DNA of 49,719 bases from GCA-2861595 sp035536185 (GCA_035536185.1 DATLOM010000025.1:1-49719); one strand, 5' to 3'. Shown: positions 1-7,400, counted from the stretch's first letter. The notes: generated from the sequence alone by a model not told the origin. Numbers and translations are program-made.

Positions 1-1
1 C

Positions 2-196
2 GACTACGGCGGCTCGTTCTGGTTCGAGGCGAAGGCGACCCGGACCTCGGTGCTGCCCGAGTATTGCGACCCGCTCGACGCGAACTCCGAGGACCAGATG
101 GGCCGGCGTGATCCAAGCCGCGTGCTCGTCGAGGTCCACGACGGCGAGCCGGACTGGGCGACGGAATGGTTTGCTCGCGGACTGACGTTGGGCTAG
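2..196 (+). CDS. C-terminal end of an unidentified protein (partial)
   Basis: An open frame runs from the window edge to a TAG at 194-196 and gives 64 residues ending in FARGLTLG. The composition is coding-like (acidic, with several Trp: SFWFEAKA, EPDWATEWFARG) and no stop interrupts it. The start lies outside the window. I do not recognise a family, and nothing visible indicates a membrane segment or metal site. Two small inverted repeats follow before the convergent nuclease gene. Confidence 0.5.
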   Translation, partial: DYGGSFWFEAKATRTSVLPEYCDPLDANSEDQMGRRDPSRVLVEVHDGEPDWATEWFARGLTLG

Positions 197-224
197 AAGT
201 CGCCACTCCTTAACGCGCGTCCCA

Positions 225-238
225 GAACCGGCTGGTTC
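225..238. terminator. Small inverted repeat after the partial gene
   Basis: GAACC at 225-229 and GGTTC at 234-238 are perfect 5-bp complementary arms with a 4-nt loop, lying 29 bases after the stop of the partial gene. It could be a weak terminator hairpin; no T-run follows, so this is tentative. Confidence 0.25.
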
Positions 239-262
239 GGGGGCCGATCACCTAGCCCTCAT

Positions 263-303
263 GTGCCGTTGTCGGACAGGGCGAACGTTGCCTGACGCGG
301 CAC
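263..303. terminator. Inverted repeat at the 3' end of the HNH gene
   Basis: GTGCCG at 263-268 and CGGCAC at 298-303 pair perfectly and bracket the space directly beyond the stop codon of the minus-strand nuclease gene. It may serve as a bidirectional terminator between the two convergent genes. No T-tract is seen. Confidence 0.25.
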
Positions 304-2069
304 TAGTTGAGATTGTGGCCCTCCAAGGCGAGTAGGCCGTCCATGACCAGGGCGAGGTCGAGTTGCTCGCCGGCCCACAGGCTGCTTCCGGTGTCGGGGC
401 CGATCCTGAGGCCGAGCTCCTGGTTGCCTCGGACGATGTCACCGTGAAGCGCGGGGACCGCGGTCGGCGCCTCGGGGAACGGGGTGCCGTCGGGGCGGGT
501 GAAGGTGAACCTCGTGCCGCCGTCGTAGCGGACGGTGAAGTTCTGCTCGTGAACCTTGCGGTGGTGAAGGCGGCACAACAGGACGAGATTCTCGAGCGAT
601 GTCTCGCCGCCTTGTGACCAGTGCTGGATATGGTGGCCGTCGACGAAGCGTCGCTGGGTGCAGCCGGGGAAGCGGCACTTGCCGTCGCGGATTCTGAGGG
701 CCCGGCGTATGGCCCTTGGAATGGTCCTGCTGGTTCGTCCGATGTTGAGCGGCTCGCCGCCCGGTCCCAGGATGGTCATGATGACGCTGGAGTCGCAGGT
801 GATTCGCCTTGCCACCTCGGGTGGTATCGCAGGGCCATTGTCGATCTCGCAGCGACCAGGTCCGTCGCCGGCCAGAACCTCAGCGTCGACGATCACCACG
901 GCCTGGTAGCGGTCACCGCCGTCACGGGCCTGGGGACCGTACCGGAGCATCGTCTCGGCCATGGACACCAGGGCATCCGCTGCGGTCGGCCGCGATTCCG
1001 CTGAATCGCGGGTTGAGCGGGCGGCTGGACCCCCTCGGTCATTGTCACCGGCGGTCGTCGGCACCGCTTGGGCGGAATCGTCCTCTTCGGGCATCCGTCC
1101 CGCCACCCAGACGAGCTCACCGGACTCTTCATCCTCGGGAACCATCCAGTACCCGTTGACGTAGTCGTCCTCCTCCTCATCCGTCCAAAGCGATTCCGCG
1201 GAATCGTGCTCCGGAGTTGCCCAACGCGATTCCGCGGAATCGTGGGGGCCGGGCGATCCCGCCGAATCCTCGGTGGCACCGGCCGGCGAAGTCGGCGATT
1301 CCGCGGAATCGTCAGGATCGGTGTAATCCTCCGGTGGGGTCTGCGATTCCGCGGAATCACGCGCATCGGTGTGATCAGCCGGCGAGGTCGGCGATTCCGC
1401 GGAATCGCGAGGGTCGGTGCGGTCGACGGAGGTCTGCGATTCCGCGGAATCGTCAGTGCTCGGTTCGTCCTTCTCGGGCTCGCCGGCCAGCGCACTTCGG
1501 GCCGCGTTGAGTGCCTCTATGAAGATGGCGCCCTCTTCGGGGGGGAACCGGCCCACGATGACCAGGTACCCGTCGTCGTCCCAGTACCAGTGCAGGTACC
1601 CGCCGTCGCCCTGGTCCTTGTCGTCCTTGGCCATCCGGCGCTCGAGTCCTCGATAGGCGCGGGCGATCTGTTCCATGTGGTTGGCGGTGGCGTGGCGGGC
1701 CAGCTCGACCAGGGTCGCCTCGGTCTCGGCTGTAGCAACCCGGCTGATGGCGCGTACCTTGGAGAAGCTGAGCTCACCGGCGGCGAAGCCCGCCCTCACC
1801 AGCTTCAGCTCACCGAGGCGCTGCGCTACCCGCAGATGGTCCCGAGCGGCGACGGCGCCGATACCACAGCGCCAGCTGAGCCATTCGGCACACGAGCGGG
1901 CCCCCCACACCGCCCAGCCCTCTCGCCGGTCGAACTCGGCCAGCAGCAGGAGCCAGCGGCAGGTCGCCGCCGCGATGTTGCTGCCCAGCTGGCAGATCTC
2001 CCGCTCCAGGTACTCGAGGGGGACCTCATCGGTGGCCACCTCGCCGACGACATCGATCTGTGCACCCAT
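303..2069 (-). CDS. DUF222 / HNH endonuclease domain protein (13E12-repeat type)
   Basis: A 588-residue protein. The N-terminal part (about residues 15-200) has the helical DUF222 pattern (LASLAEFDRREGWAVWG-like segment, ARDHLRVAQRLGEL). The C-terminal part carries an HNH nuclease: C465-x4-C470, the GHHIQHW segment at 478-484, N494 and LCRLHHRKVH at 498-507, with Cys pairs likely binding zinc. Between them (residues 207-359) lies an acidic, disordered linker of DSAES repeats with a 16-residue period, encoded by a DNA palindrome. The ATG at 2069 follows a strong AAGGAGG site. Family members are abundant in actinomycetes, behave as repeated genes and are often DNA-damage inducible; an SOS-like box lies upstream here. 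The DNA target is unknown. Nuclease activity is inferred. Confidence 0.85.
   Translation of the reverse strand: MGAQIDVVGEVATDEVPLEYLEREICQLGSNIAAATCRWLLLLAEFDRREGWAVWGARSCAEWLSWRCGIGAVAARDHLRVAQRLGELKLVRAGFAAGELSFSKVRAISRVATAETEATLVELARHATANHMEQIARAYRGLERRMAKDDKDQGDGGYLHWYWDDDGYLVIVGRFPPEEGAIFIEALNAARSALAGEPEKDEPSTDDSAESQTSVDRTDPRDSAESPTSPADHTDARDSAESQTPPEDYTDPDDSAESPTSPAGATEDSAGSPGPHDSAESRWATPEHDSAESLWTDEEEDDYVNGYWMVPEDEESGELVWVAGRMPEEDDSAQAVPTTAGDNDRGGPAARSTRDSAESRPTAADALVSMAETMLRYGPQARDGGDRYQAVVIVDAEVLAGDGPGRCEIDNGPAIPPEVARRITCDSSVIMTILGPGGEPLNIGRTSRTIPRAIRRALRIRDGKCRFPGCTQRRFVDGHHIQHWSQGGETSLENLVLLCRLHHRKVHEQNFTVRYDGGTRFTFTRPDGTPFPEAPTAVPALHGDIVRGNQELGLRIGPDTGSSLWAGEQLDLALVMDGLLALEGHNLN
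993..1452 (-). repeat. Protein-coding palindrome array (DSAES repeats)
   Basis: The perfect 16-bp palindrome CGATTCCGCGGAATCG occurs at 1191-1206, 1227-1242, 1296-1311, 1392-1407 and 1437-1452. Copies with one mismatch lie at 993-1008 and 1344-1359, and a degenerate copy at 1254-1269. Every copy is in frame and reads Asp-Ser-Ala-Glu-Ser. Four successive copies sit 45-48 bp apart and make a 16-residue tandem repeat rich in Pro, Thr and Asp. Confidence 0.9.
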
Positions 2070-2113
2070 TCGCCTGCCTCCTTCGACTCGGCTTCGCCTT
2101 CTGCCTTCACGCC

Positions 2114-2119
2114 ATTATA
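2114..2119 (-). promoter_or_regulatory. -10 box TATAAT of the DUF222-HNH gene
   Basis: On the minus strand a perfect TATAAT stands about 45 bases upstream of the ATG at 2069, leaving a leader that carries an AAGGAGG ribosome site. A weak TTCGCC lies 18 bases further upstream as a possible -35. Most genes in this window instead show leaderless signals. Confidence 0.55.
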
Positions 2120-2140
2120 GCGGGTTAGGCCGCTGGAGGC

Positions 2141-2152
2141 GAACGTATGTTC
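2141..2152. promoter_or_regulatory. LexA / SOS-like operator
   Basis: GAACGTATGTTC matches the GAAC-N4-GTTC palindrome recognised by LexA of Gram-positive bacteria and actinomycetes. Its centre is about 30 bp upstream of the TATAAT box on the minus strand, overlapping the -35 position, where a repressor would block the HNH gene. LexA boxes ahead of 13E12-family genes are known in Mycobacterium tuberculosis. Confidence 0.6.
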
Positions 2153-2163
2153 CCCCCCCCCCC
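2152..2163 (+). repeat. 12-base cytosine tract
   Basis: Twelve consecutive C residues adjoin the SOS-like box, in the 212-bp space between the HNH and lepB genes. The rest of that space (2164-2281) shows no gene or convincing signal to me. Confidence 0.9.
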
Positions 2164-2281
2164 GAGCCCGAGGTCGAGCTCGATCTTCAGAACGATGTCC
2201 TGGCGTAGCCGGTGGCCACGGCCGCCGAGCTACTGCTCCCGCTCCGTCCGGGGCCTGGTGCCAGTCCCGGCGACCGGTCGG

Positions 2282-2905
2282 TCAGAGCAGGCCGAGGGCG
2301 TTGAGCGGCCAGACCCTCACGAAGGCCCGCCCGACCACACTCGAGGACGAGATGCTGCCGAACACCCGGCTGTCGGCCGAGTTGGCCCGGTTGTCGCCCA
2401 TCACCCACACGTGGCCGGCGGGGATCTTCTCCGGCCCGAAGGTGCTCGTGGTCGTGGCCCTCGGCAGGTACGGCTCACGCAATGCCTCGCCGTCGATGAA
2501 CACCTTCCCGTCCTTGGCCTCGACGGTCTCCCCCGGCAGGCCCACGACGCGCTTGATGAGGTCACGGATGACGCCGGCCTCGTTGGGTGGCCTCTCGAAT
2601 ACGACCACGTCGCCGCGGTTGATGTCGTGAAGGCGGTAGCTCAGCTTGTTCACCAGGACCCGGTCCTGCTTCTCCAGCGTGGGGAGCATCGACTCCGACG
2701 GGATGTAGAACGCCTGGAAGAGGAAGGTCTTGATGACCAGAGCGGCCAGGAGGGCGCCACCGATGATGGCGACCCACTCCACCACCGTCCGGGTGGAGCT
2801 GGCCTTGCCGGGCGGCTCCTCCGGCGCGTGCTCGCCTAGATCGGGCTCTTCGCCGTGCGGGAGGATGTCGTAGGTGGAGCGGCTGGCGGGAGCGGGGGCG
2901 GTCAC
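2282..2905 (-). CDS. lepB: Signal peptidase I
   Basis: A 207-residue type I leader peptidase of family S26, which removes signal peptides from exported proteins at the outer face of the cytoplasmic membrane. A cytosolic acidic N-terminus (about 1-40) is followed by one membrane helix (about 42-63). The catalytic serine is S72 in IPSESMLPTL and the catalytic lysine K118 in LIKRVVGLPGE; the family motif GDNRANSADSR follows near residue 170. The GTG start overlaps the stop of the upstream DUF3866 gene by 4 bp (GTGA), so the two are translationally coupled. The length is typical of single-span actinobacterial enzymes. Confidence 0.93.
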   Translation of the reverse strand: MTAPAPASRSTYDILPHGEEPDLGEHAPEEPPGKASSTRTVVEWVAIIGGALLAALVIKTFLFQAFYIPSESMLPTLEKQDRVLVNKLSYRLHDINRGDVVVFERPPNEAGVIRDLIKRVVGLPGETVEAKDGKVFIDGEALREPYLPRATTTSTFGPEKIPAGHVWVMGDNRANSADSRVFGSISSSSVVGRAFVRVWPLNALGLL

Positions 2906-3936
2906 GAACCTACGACGCTACCGCCGCTCTGGATGCCCATGGTGGCGGCAGCCACCCCCGCCGCCGCCGCGTAGGCGAAGAAATCCGGGTCCTCCGCCAC
3001 CGTCCGGCCCATCGAAGTCACCCGGAGCCCATGGGAGTCGAGCAACGCGGGCACATCCGGCAGGTCCACCTCCAGCACCGTGTGAACGGCCACATCGAGA
3101 GGAGCGCTCCCCCGCGGCACCGGCACCAGCGCCGACGCGTGAGCCTGCTCCAGCGCCGTCGTCGAGTGGTGACTGACGCCCCGGTGGCGGCGGCGCGGAT
3201 CAGCCGACGAGGCCCGGAGGGCAACCACCGGCCGGCCGCCTCCGGCGCTGGCCGCGTCGACCACCGACGCCACCTCCATCGCACCGTGCCCGCGCTCCGT
3301 CCCCGTCCCCACGTTCCCGGGCCCCGGCCCGACCACCACCACCTCCGCGCCGGCCCAAACCGCCACATCCAGGGCCGATCGCACGTTCACCGCCTCGAAG
3401 TCGCCACCGAAGGCCTGGCCGGCGCTGACCGTCAGATCGACCAGCCCCTTCCCCCGCAGCTCGGCCACCAGATCCGACAGGGCCAGCGGCAGTGCCGCGG
3501 AGTCGGTCATCACGTAGGCCAGCCGTAGAGCCGGCGCCAGGTGCTTGAGCACGGCCGCCACCACCCCCACCTGGCTGTGCAGCCCACAAGCCACGACCGG
3601 CACCCCACCCAGGGAATCGGGCGCCGCATACCCCTCGTACTCCTCCGCCACCCCCGTGTCGCACTGCAGCGACGTGTACCGCAGCTTCATCACATGCCCG
3701 GCCCCAGCCACCGAGAGCTCAGACCGAGCCAGGTTCCAGTGCACGACGTCCCAACCCCCGGTCCCCAGCCCCAGGTCCACCGCCGTCGTGTTCACCACGA
3801 CCGGGTCCCCCACCGCCACCGCCCCGATCAACTGCGTCAGCACATAGGCCCGCCGCCCCGAGTCCAGCGCCACCCTCTGCAGCCCCTCCCGCTCAGCCAG
3901 CACCGCAGTAACGACCTGCGTCGAGAAGCTAGGCAC
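2902..3936 (-). CDS. DUF3866 family protein
   Basis: About 344 residues from a GTG at 3936 (VPSFSTQVVTAVLAEREGLQ), the position where DUF3866 proteins normally begin. The frame stays open further upstream, but there it is low-complexity Arg/Pro/Ser sequence from G-rich repeats and unlikely to be coding. Recognisable stretches include MKLRYTSLQCDTG, the VVACGLHSQ region, YVMTDSAALPLALSDL and VVVVGPGPGNVGTGT. The family is conserved in actinomycetes near proteasome genes; its biochemical role is not established. The gene is coupled to lepB by a 4-bp overlap. Confidence 0.8.
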   Translation of the reverse strand: MPSFSTQVVTAVLAEREGLQRVALDSGRRAYVLTQLIGAVAVGDPVVVNTTAVDLGLGTGGWDVVHWNLARSELSVAGAGHVMKLRYTSLQCDTGVAEEYEGYAAPDSLGGVPVVACGLHSQVGVVAAVLKHLAPALRLAYVMTDSAALPLALSDLVAELRGKGLVDLTVSAGQAFGGDFEAVNVRSALDVAVWAGAEVVVVGPGPGNVGTGTERGHGAMEVASVVDAASAGGGRPVVALRASSADPRRRHRGVSHHSTTALEQAHASALVPVPRGSAPLDVAVHTVLEVDLPDVPALLDSHGLRVTSMGRTVAEDPDFFAYAAAAGVAAATMGIQSGGSVVGS

Positions 3937-4003
3937 GAGCGAAGCCAGTCCGGGGTGGCGGCGCCTCGAAGAGCGACCTGCTGAACCACAAGCGAAGCGT
4001 GTC

Positions 4004-4066
4004 GGGGGGGGTGGCGCGTACGGGGGGGACCCGGCACCGCAGCGCCAGCGAGGATGCCGGGGGGGG
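4004..4066 (+). repeat. Cluster of three long G-runs
   Basis: G8 at 4004-4011, G7 at 4022-4028 and G8 at 4059-4066 lie within 63 bases of the intergenic space between DUF3866 and pafA. The second and third are both followed by ACCCG, so they look like copies of one unit. A G-quadruplex on the plus strand is possible. Confidence 0.7.
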
Positions 4067-4080
4067 ACCCGTGAGCGACA

Positions 4081-4142
4081 GGACCCGCCCCGACTCGCTG
4101 GGCCGCCGCGAGAAGGGACCCGCCCAGATTCGCTGGGCCGCC
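4081..4142 (+). repeat. Pair of 27-bp direct repeats
   Basis: The segments at 4081-4107 and 4116-4142 are identical at 25 of 27 positions (both begin GGACCCGCCC and end TCGCTGGGCCGCC). They lie between the stop of pafA and the DUF3866 gene, just beyond the G-run cluster, whose GGACCCG element they share. Confidence 0.8.
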
Positions 4143-4157
4143 AGCAACGGGAGAGCG

Positions 4158-5516
4158 TCAGAGGGAAGCGATGAGCTTCTCGACCCGCTCGTCCCGAGAT
4201 TTGAACGGGTCCTTGCACAAGACGGTGCGCTGGGCCTGGTCGTTGAGCTTGAGGTGCACCCAGTCGACGGTGAAGTCACGGCGCTTCTCCTTCGCCTTCT
4301 TGATGAACTCGCCCCGCAGCCGGGCCCGGGTGGTCTGGGGCGGCACGTCCACCGCGGTGTCGATGTCCTCGTCGGTGCACATCCTCTCGACCAGCCCGCG
4401 CTCCTGCATCCGGTAGAAGAGCCCACGCGATTGGGATATGTCGTGGTACTGCAGGTCCATCAGGGCGACCTTGGGGTGGGTGAGAGGAACGTCGTGGCGC
4501 TTCTGGTAGGCCTCGATGAGCGAGTGCTTGATGGCCCAGTCGCACTCGCGGTCGAGGGAGAGGGGGTCCTTCTCCAGGCCCGTCAGGCAGTGCTCCCACA
4601 TCATCAGCGCCTGTTCCTCGAGGGGGCCGAGGCCCTTCTGGGCGTGGTACTTCTGGGCTCGGGCGAGGTACTCCCCCTGGATGTCCAGCGCCGTCACCTC
4701 GCGGCCGTTGGCCAGACGGACCCGCCGCTTGCAGGTGATGTCGTGGCTGATGTCGCGGATGGCGCGGATCGGGTTCTCGAGGGTCATGTCCCTCAGCACC
4801 ACGGCCGGGTCCTCCAGCATGCGGAGGAGGATGCTGGTGGCGCCCACCTTCAGGAACGTGGCGTACTCGCTCATGTTCGAGTCGCCGACGATCACGTGGA
4901 GGCGGCGGAACCGCTCGGCGTCGGCGTGCGGCTCGTCGCGCGTGTTGATGATCGGCCGGCTGCGGGTGGTGGCGCTGCTGACCCCTTCCCAGATGTGCTC
5001 GGCCCGCTGGCTGAGGCAGAAAACCGCTCCCCTCGGTGTGTTGAGCACCTTGCCGGCGCCGGCATAGATCTGCCGGGACACGAAGAACGGGATCAGGACC
5101 TCGGCGTAGTGCCCGAAGTCGTCCCGCCGGCTGGTGAGGTAGTTCTCGTGGCAGCCGTAGGAGTTGCCGGCGGAGTCGGTGTTGTTCTTGAACAGGTAGA
5201 TGACCCCCCGGATCCCCTCCTCCCGCAGGCGCTGCTCGGCGCTGAGGAGGAGGTGCTCCAGGATCCGCTCCCCCGCCTTGTCGTGCACGACGAGGTCGTG
5301 GATGGAGTCGCACTCGGGCGTGGCGTACTCGGGATGGCTCCCGACGTCGAGGTACAGGCGGGCCCCGTTCTCGAGAAAGACGTTGCTGCTGCGCCCCCAG
5401 CTGACGACCCGCCGGAAGAGGTAACGGGCGACTTCGTCCGGGCTCAGCCGGCGCTGGCCACGCAGGGTGCACGTGACGCCGTACTCGTTCTCGAGCCCGA
5501 AGATCCGCCGCTCCAC
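4158..5516 (-). CDS. pafA: Pup-protein ligase PafA
   Basis: A 452-residue enzyme that uses ATP to join the C-terminal glutamate of Pup to lysines of target proteins, marking them for the proteasome. It has the glutamine-synthetase-like fold shared with Dop. E9 in GLENEYG (metal/ATP site) and D57 in LYLDVGSHPEYATPE (catalytic base) are in place. The length fits actinobacterial PafA. The start is GTG at 5516, six bases after a TACCGT hexamer, suggesting a leaderless transcript separate from the prc-pup-dop genes. The promoter hexamer is palindromic and shared with the divergent DUF2007-like gene. Confidence 0.96.
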   Translation of the reverse strand: MERRIFGLENEYGVTCTLRGQRRLSPDEVARYLFRRVVSWGRSSNVFLENGARLYLDVGSHPEYATPECDSIHDLVVHDKAGERILEHLLLSAEQRLREEGIRGVIYLFKNNTDSAGNSYGCHENYLTSRRDDFGHYAEVLIPFFVSRQIYAGAGKVLNTPRGAVFCLSQRAEHIWEGVSSATTRSRPIINTRDEPHADAERFRRLHVIVGDSNMSEYATFLKVGATSILLRMLEDPAVVLRDMTLENPIRAIRDISHDITCKRRVRLANGREVTALDIQGEYLARAQKYHAQKGLGPLEEQALMMWEHCLTGLEKDPLSLDRECDWAIKHSLIEAYQKRHDVPLTHPKVALMDLQYHDISQSRGLFYRMQERGLVERMCTDEDIDTAVDVPPQTTRARLRGEFIKKAKEKRRDFTVDWVHLKLNDQAQRTVLCKDPFKSRDERVEKLIASL

Positions 5517-5522
5517 ATGGCC

Positions 5523-5532
5523 ACGGTACCGT
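5523..5532. promoter_or_regulatory. Shared palindromic -10 of pafA and the DUF2007-like gene
   Basis: ACGGTACCGT is a perfect 10-bp palindrome offering TACCGT on both strands. On the minus strand it ends six bases before the GTG of pafA (leaderless spacing). On the plus strand it would give a short leader containing the GGAGG site of the small gene. Confidence 0.5.
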
Positions 5533-5554
5533 TCACAGTGTGCGTGGAGGATCC

Positions 5555-5779
5555 ATGGTGCACCTCGTGTCGGTGCACGACGCGTTCCATGCGAGGGTCA
5601 TCGCGGCCCGGCTCGGATCCGACGGCATCCTCACCGAGCTCCGGGGGGCCGTCGACGGCCCCTACCCCGTCCACGGGGAGGTCGGTATCTACGTCGTGCC
5701 GGAGGACCTGTCGGTGGCCCGACAGCTTCTCCTGGCCGACGAGGTCGAAGCCATGTTCGCCGAGGACCCGGACGGCTAG
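5555..5779 (+). CDS. DUF2007-like small protein
   Basis: A 74-residue protein from an ATG preceded by GGAGG at 5546-5550; an upstream GTG in frame (5540) is less likely because it lacks this site. The pattern MVHLVSVHDAFHARVIAARL, then a short insert, GEVGIYVVPEDLSVARQLL and an acidic end fits the DUF2007 'putative signal transducing protein' fold, a small ferredoxin-like domain of unknown role. It is the only plus-strand gene inside the proteasome cluster, lying between pafA and prcA and divergent from pafA. Any link to pupylation is only positional. Confidence 0.7.
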   Translation: MVHLVSVHDAFHARVIAARLGSDGILTELRGAVDGPYPVHGEVGIYVVPEDLSVARQLLLADEVEAMFAEDPDG

Positions 5780-5798
5780 AGCAACCTCCGCCGGGCAC

Positions 5799-6479
5799 TC
5801 AGGCGAGGATCGTGCCCAGCTCCTCTACCTCGATGCGGCGGAAGGCGCGCCGTTCGCTGGGGCGCACGAGGACGCCCACCTCGAGCTCCGCCGGCGTCAG
5901 CTGCCTGTCCGGCCCGGCCAGGGCGCTCACCGCTGATCTCACCGCCTCGGTCAGGGAGGCCGCTTCGGAGTAGCTGGACTCGAGCCGCTCCTGGATGGCC
6001 TCGGCCTCGCCCCCGAGGACGCTGTAGCGGGTCTCGTCGAAGACGGTGCCGTCGTAGAGCACGTGGTAGAGCTGGTCCTCTCCACCGTCCTTGGGGCCGA
6101 CCTCGGCCACCAGGATCTCCACCTCCATGGGCTTCATCTCATGGGTGAAGACCTGGCCCAGGAACTGGGCGTAGACGTTGGCGAGGGAACGGGCGTCCAC
6201 GTCCTCGCGGCTGTAGGCGTATCCCTTGGTGTCGGCGTGACGTACCCCGGCGACCCGCAGCTGGTCGAACTCGTTGAACTTGCCCACGCCGGCGAAGGCG
6301 ATGCGGTCGTAGATCTCGCTGATCTTGTGCAGGGTGCGCGACGGGTTCTCGGCGGCGAGGAGGATCCCCTCGGAGTACACCAGGCCGACCAGGGAGCGGC
6401 CGCGGGCGATGCCCTTGCGGGCATAGTCGGCCTTGTCCTTCATCACCTGCTCGGGGGCCACGTAGAAGGGCATCGTCAT
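5799..6479 (-). CDS. prcA: 20S proteasome alpha subunit PrcA
   Basis: A 226-residue alpha-type subunit that forms the outer rings and gate of the 20S core particle. The N-terminus MTMPFYVAPEQVMKDKADYARKG matches actinobacterial PrcA, with the gating tail followed by helix H0. The GIARGRSLVGLVYSEGILLA strand-turn region and the FNEFDQLRVAGVRHAD segment are typical. Two ATGs lie in tandem (6479 and 6473); the first is four bases from GTGAGG. The gene follows prcB by 64 bp, unlike Mycobacterium, where the two overlap, and is probably read from the same mRNA. Confidence 0.95.
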   Translation of the reverse strand: MTMPFYVAPEQVMKDKADYARKGIARGRSLVGLVYSEGILLAAENPSRTLHKISEIYDRIAFAGVGKFNEFDQLRVAGVRHADTKGYAYSREDVDARSLANVYAQFLGQVFTHEMKPMEVEILVAEVGPKDGGEDQLYHVLYDGTVFDETRYSVLGGEAEAIQERLESSYSEAASLTEAVRSAVSALAGPDRQLTPAELEVGVLVRPSERRAFRRIEVEELGTILA

Positions 6480-6543
6480 CGGTCCTCACCCCCTGGGGCG
6501 GTGGCACCCGATGAAGGCTTGATGGAGCGGCCTCCCGGGCCGC

Positions 6544-7335
6544 TCATGGGTTCTGGCCCCGGGTGGTGCGGCGCTGGATGAGCGCGCCGAAACGCTCGGC
6601 CACCTCGGTCTCGGCCACACCCTCGTAGCCGGCGGCGGTGATGGTGGCGATGGCCGGGTAGATGCCGCGCACGGCGTCGGGGCCGCCGGTGGCGCTGTCC
6701 TCCTCGGCCGCCTCGTAGAGGCTCTGGATGGCCAGCTCCATGGTGGCTTCGCGGTCCATTCCCTCGGACCACCCGAGCTTGACGGTCGTGCGGGCGTCAC
6801 GCCCACCTGAGCCGTCGGCGTGGTAGTCGGACTCCTCGTAGCGCCCGCCGGTGACGTCGTAGGTGAATATGCGGCCCCGCCGGCGGCGTACGTCGTAGCC
6901 GGCGAAGATGGGGACCACCACCAGCCCCTGCATGGCCAGAGGCATGTTCTGGCGGATCATCTGGGCCAGCTGGTTGGCCTTGCCCTCGAGGCTCAGGAAC
7001 GCCCCCTCGACCTTCTCGTAGTGCTCGAGCTGCAGCTGGAACAACCGCACCATCTCCATGGCCGGCCCGGCGGCGCCGGCGATGGCAACCCCGGAGTGCC
7101 GATCGGCGGGGTACACCTTCTCCATGTTCCGGTGGGCGATGGCCGACCCGGCGGTGGCCCGGCGGTCACCGGCCATGACCACTCCGTCGGCGTACCTGAT
7201 GGCCACGATGGTCGTGCCGTGGGTGATCACCGACGGGTCCACCTCGAAGCGCGGCTCCGCGCCGTTGAGGCGGCGCAAGAGACCGGTGAAGCTGGGGCCG
7301 GGATCATCGGCGGGCGGGAACAGGGGCAGGCTCAT
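6544..7335 (-). CDS. prcB: 20S proteasome beta subunit PrcB
   Basis: A 263-residue precursor of the catalytic beta subunit. A propeptide of 40 residues ends in ITHG, and autocleavage would expose T41 of TTIVAIRYADGVVMAGDRRA as the nucleophile; D57, R59 and K73-type residues of the active site lie in the expected spacing. The C-terminus ends TTRGQNP. A TAGCCT hexamer nine bases before the ATG suggests a leaderless start inside the cluster, so prcBA may also be transcribed independently of pup and dop. Confidence 0.96.
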   Translation of the reverse strand: MSLPLFPPADDPGPSFTGLLRRLNGAEPRFEVDPSVITHGTTIVAIRYADGVVMAGDRRATAGSAIAHRNMEKVYPADRHSGVAIAGAAGPAMEMVRLFQLQLEHYEKVEGAFLSLEGKANQLAQMIRQNMPLAMQGLVVVPIFAGYDVRRRRGRIFTYDVTGGRYEESDYHADGSGGRDARTTVKLGWSEGMDREATMELAIQSLYEAAEEDSATGGPDAVRGIYPAIATITAAGYEGVAETEVAERFGALIQRRTTRGQNP

Positions 7336-7344
7336 GGACGGGCG

Positions 7345-7350
7345 AGGCTA
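7345..7350 (-). promoter_or_regulatory. -10 hexamer of prcB (leaderless)
   Basis: TAGCCT on the minus strand, nine bases upstream of the prcB ATG, with no purine-rich ribosome site between. The pattern recurs at many starts in the window. Confidence 0.4.
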
Positions 7351-7400
7351 TCGGCAACGGGAGGGTACCGAATCGGCCCTCCGTGCCGATGGCCTCGGCC

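Noticed and set aside
993..1452. CRISPR-like array
   Set aside because: The repeats are 16 bp, spacers are 20-90 bp and in-frame coding, and there are no cas genes; the array is internal to a protein-coding gene.
1068..2120. Long plus-strand open frame across the HNH gene that also reads DSAES-like peptides
   Set aside because: It is antisense to the well-supported DUF222-HNH gene. It reads similar peptides only because the repeats are DNA palindromes; it has no ribosome site or domain.
3937..4218. N-terminal extension of the DUF3866 protein through the G-rich spacer
   Set aside because: The extra residues are Arg/Pro/Ser low-complexity from repeats and the family begins at the GTG 3936 position.
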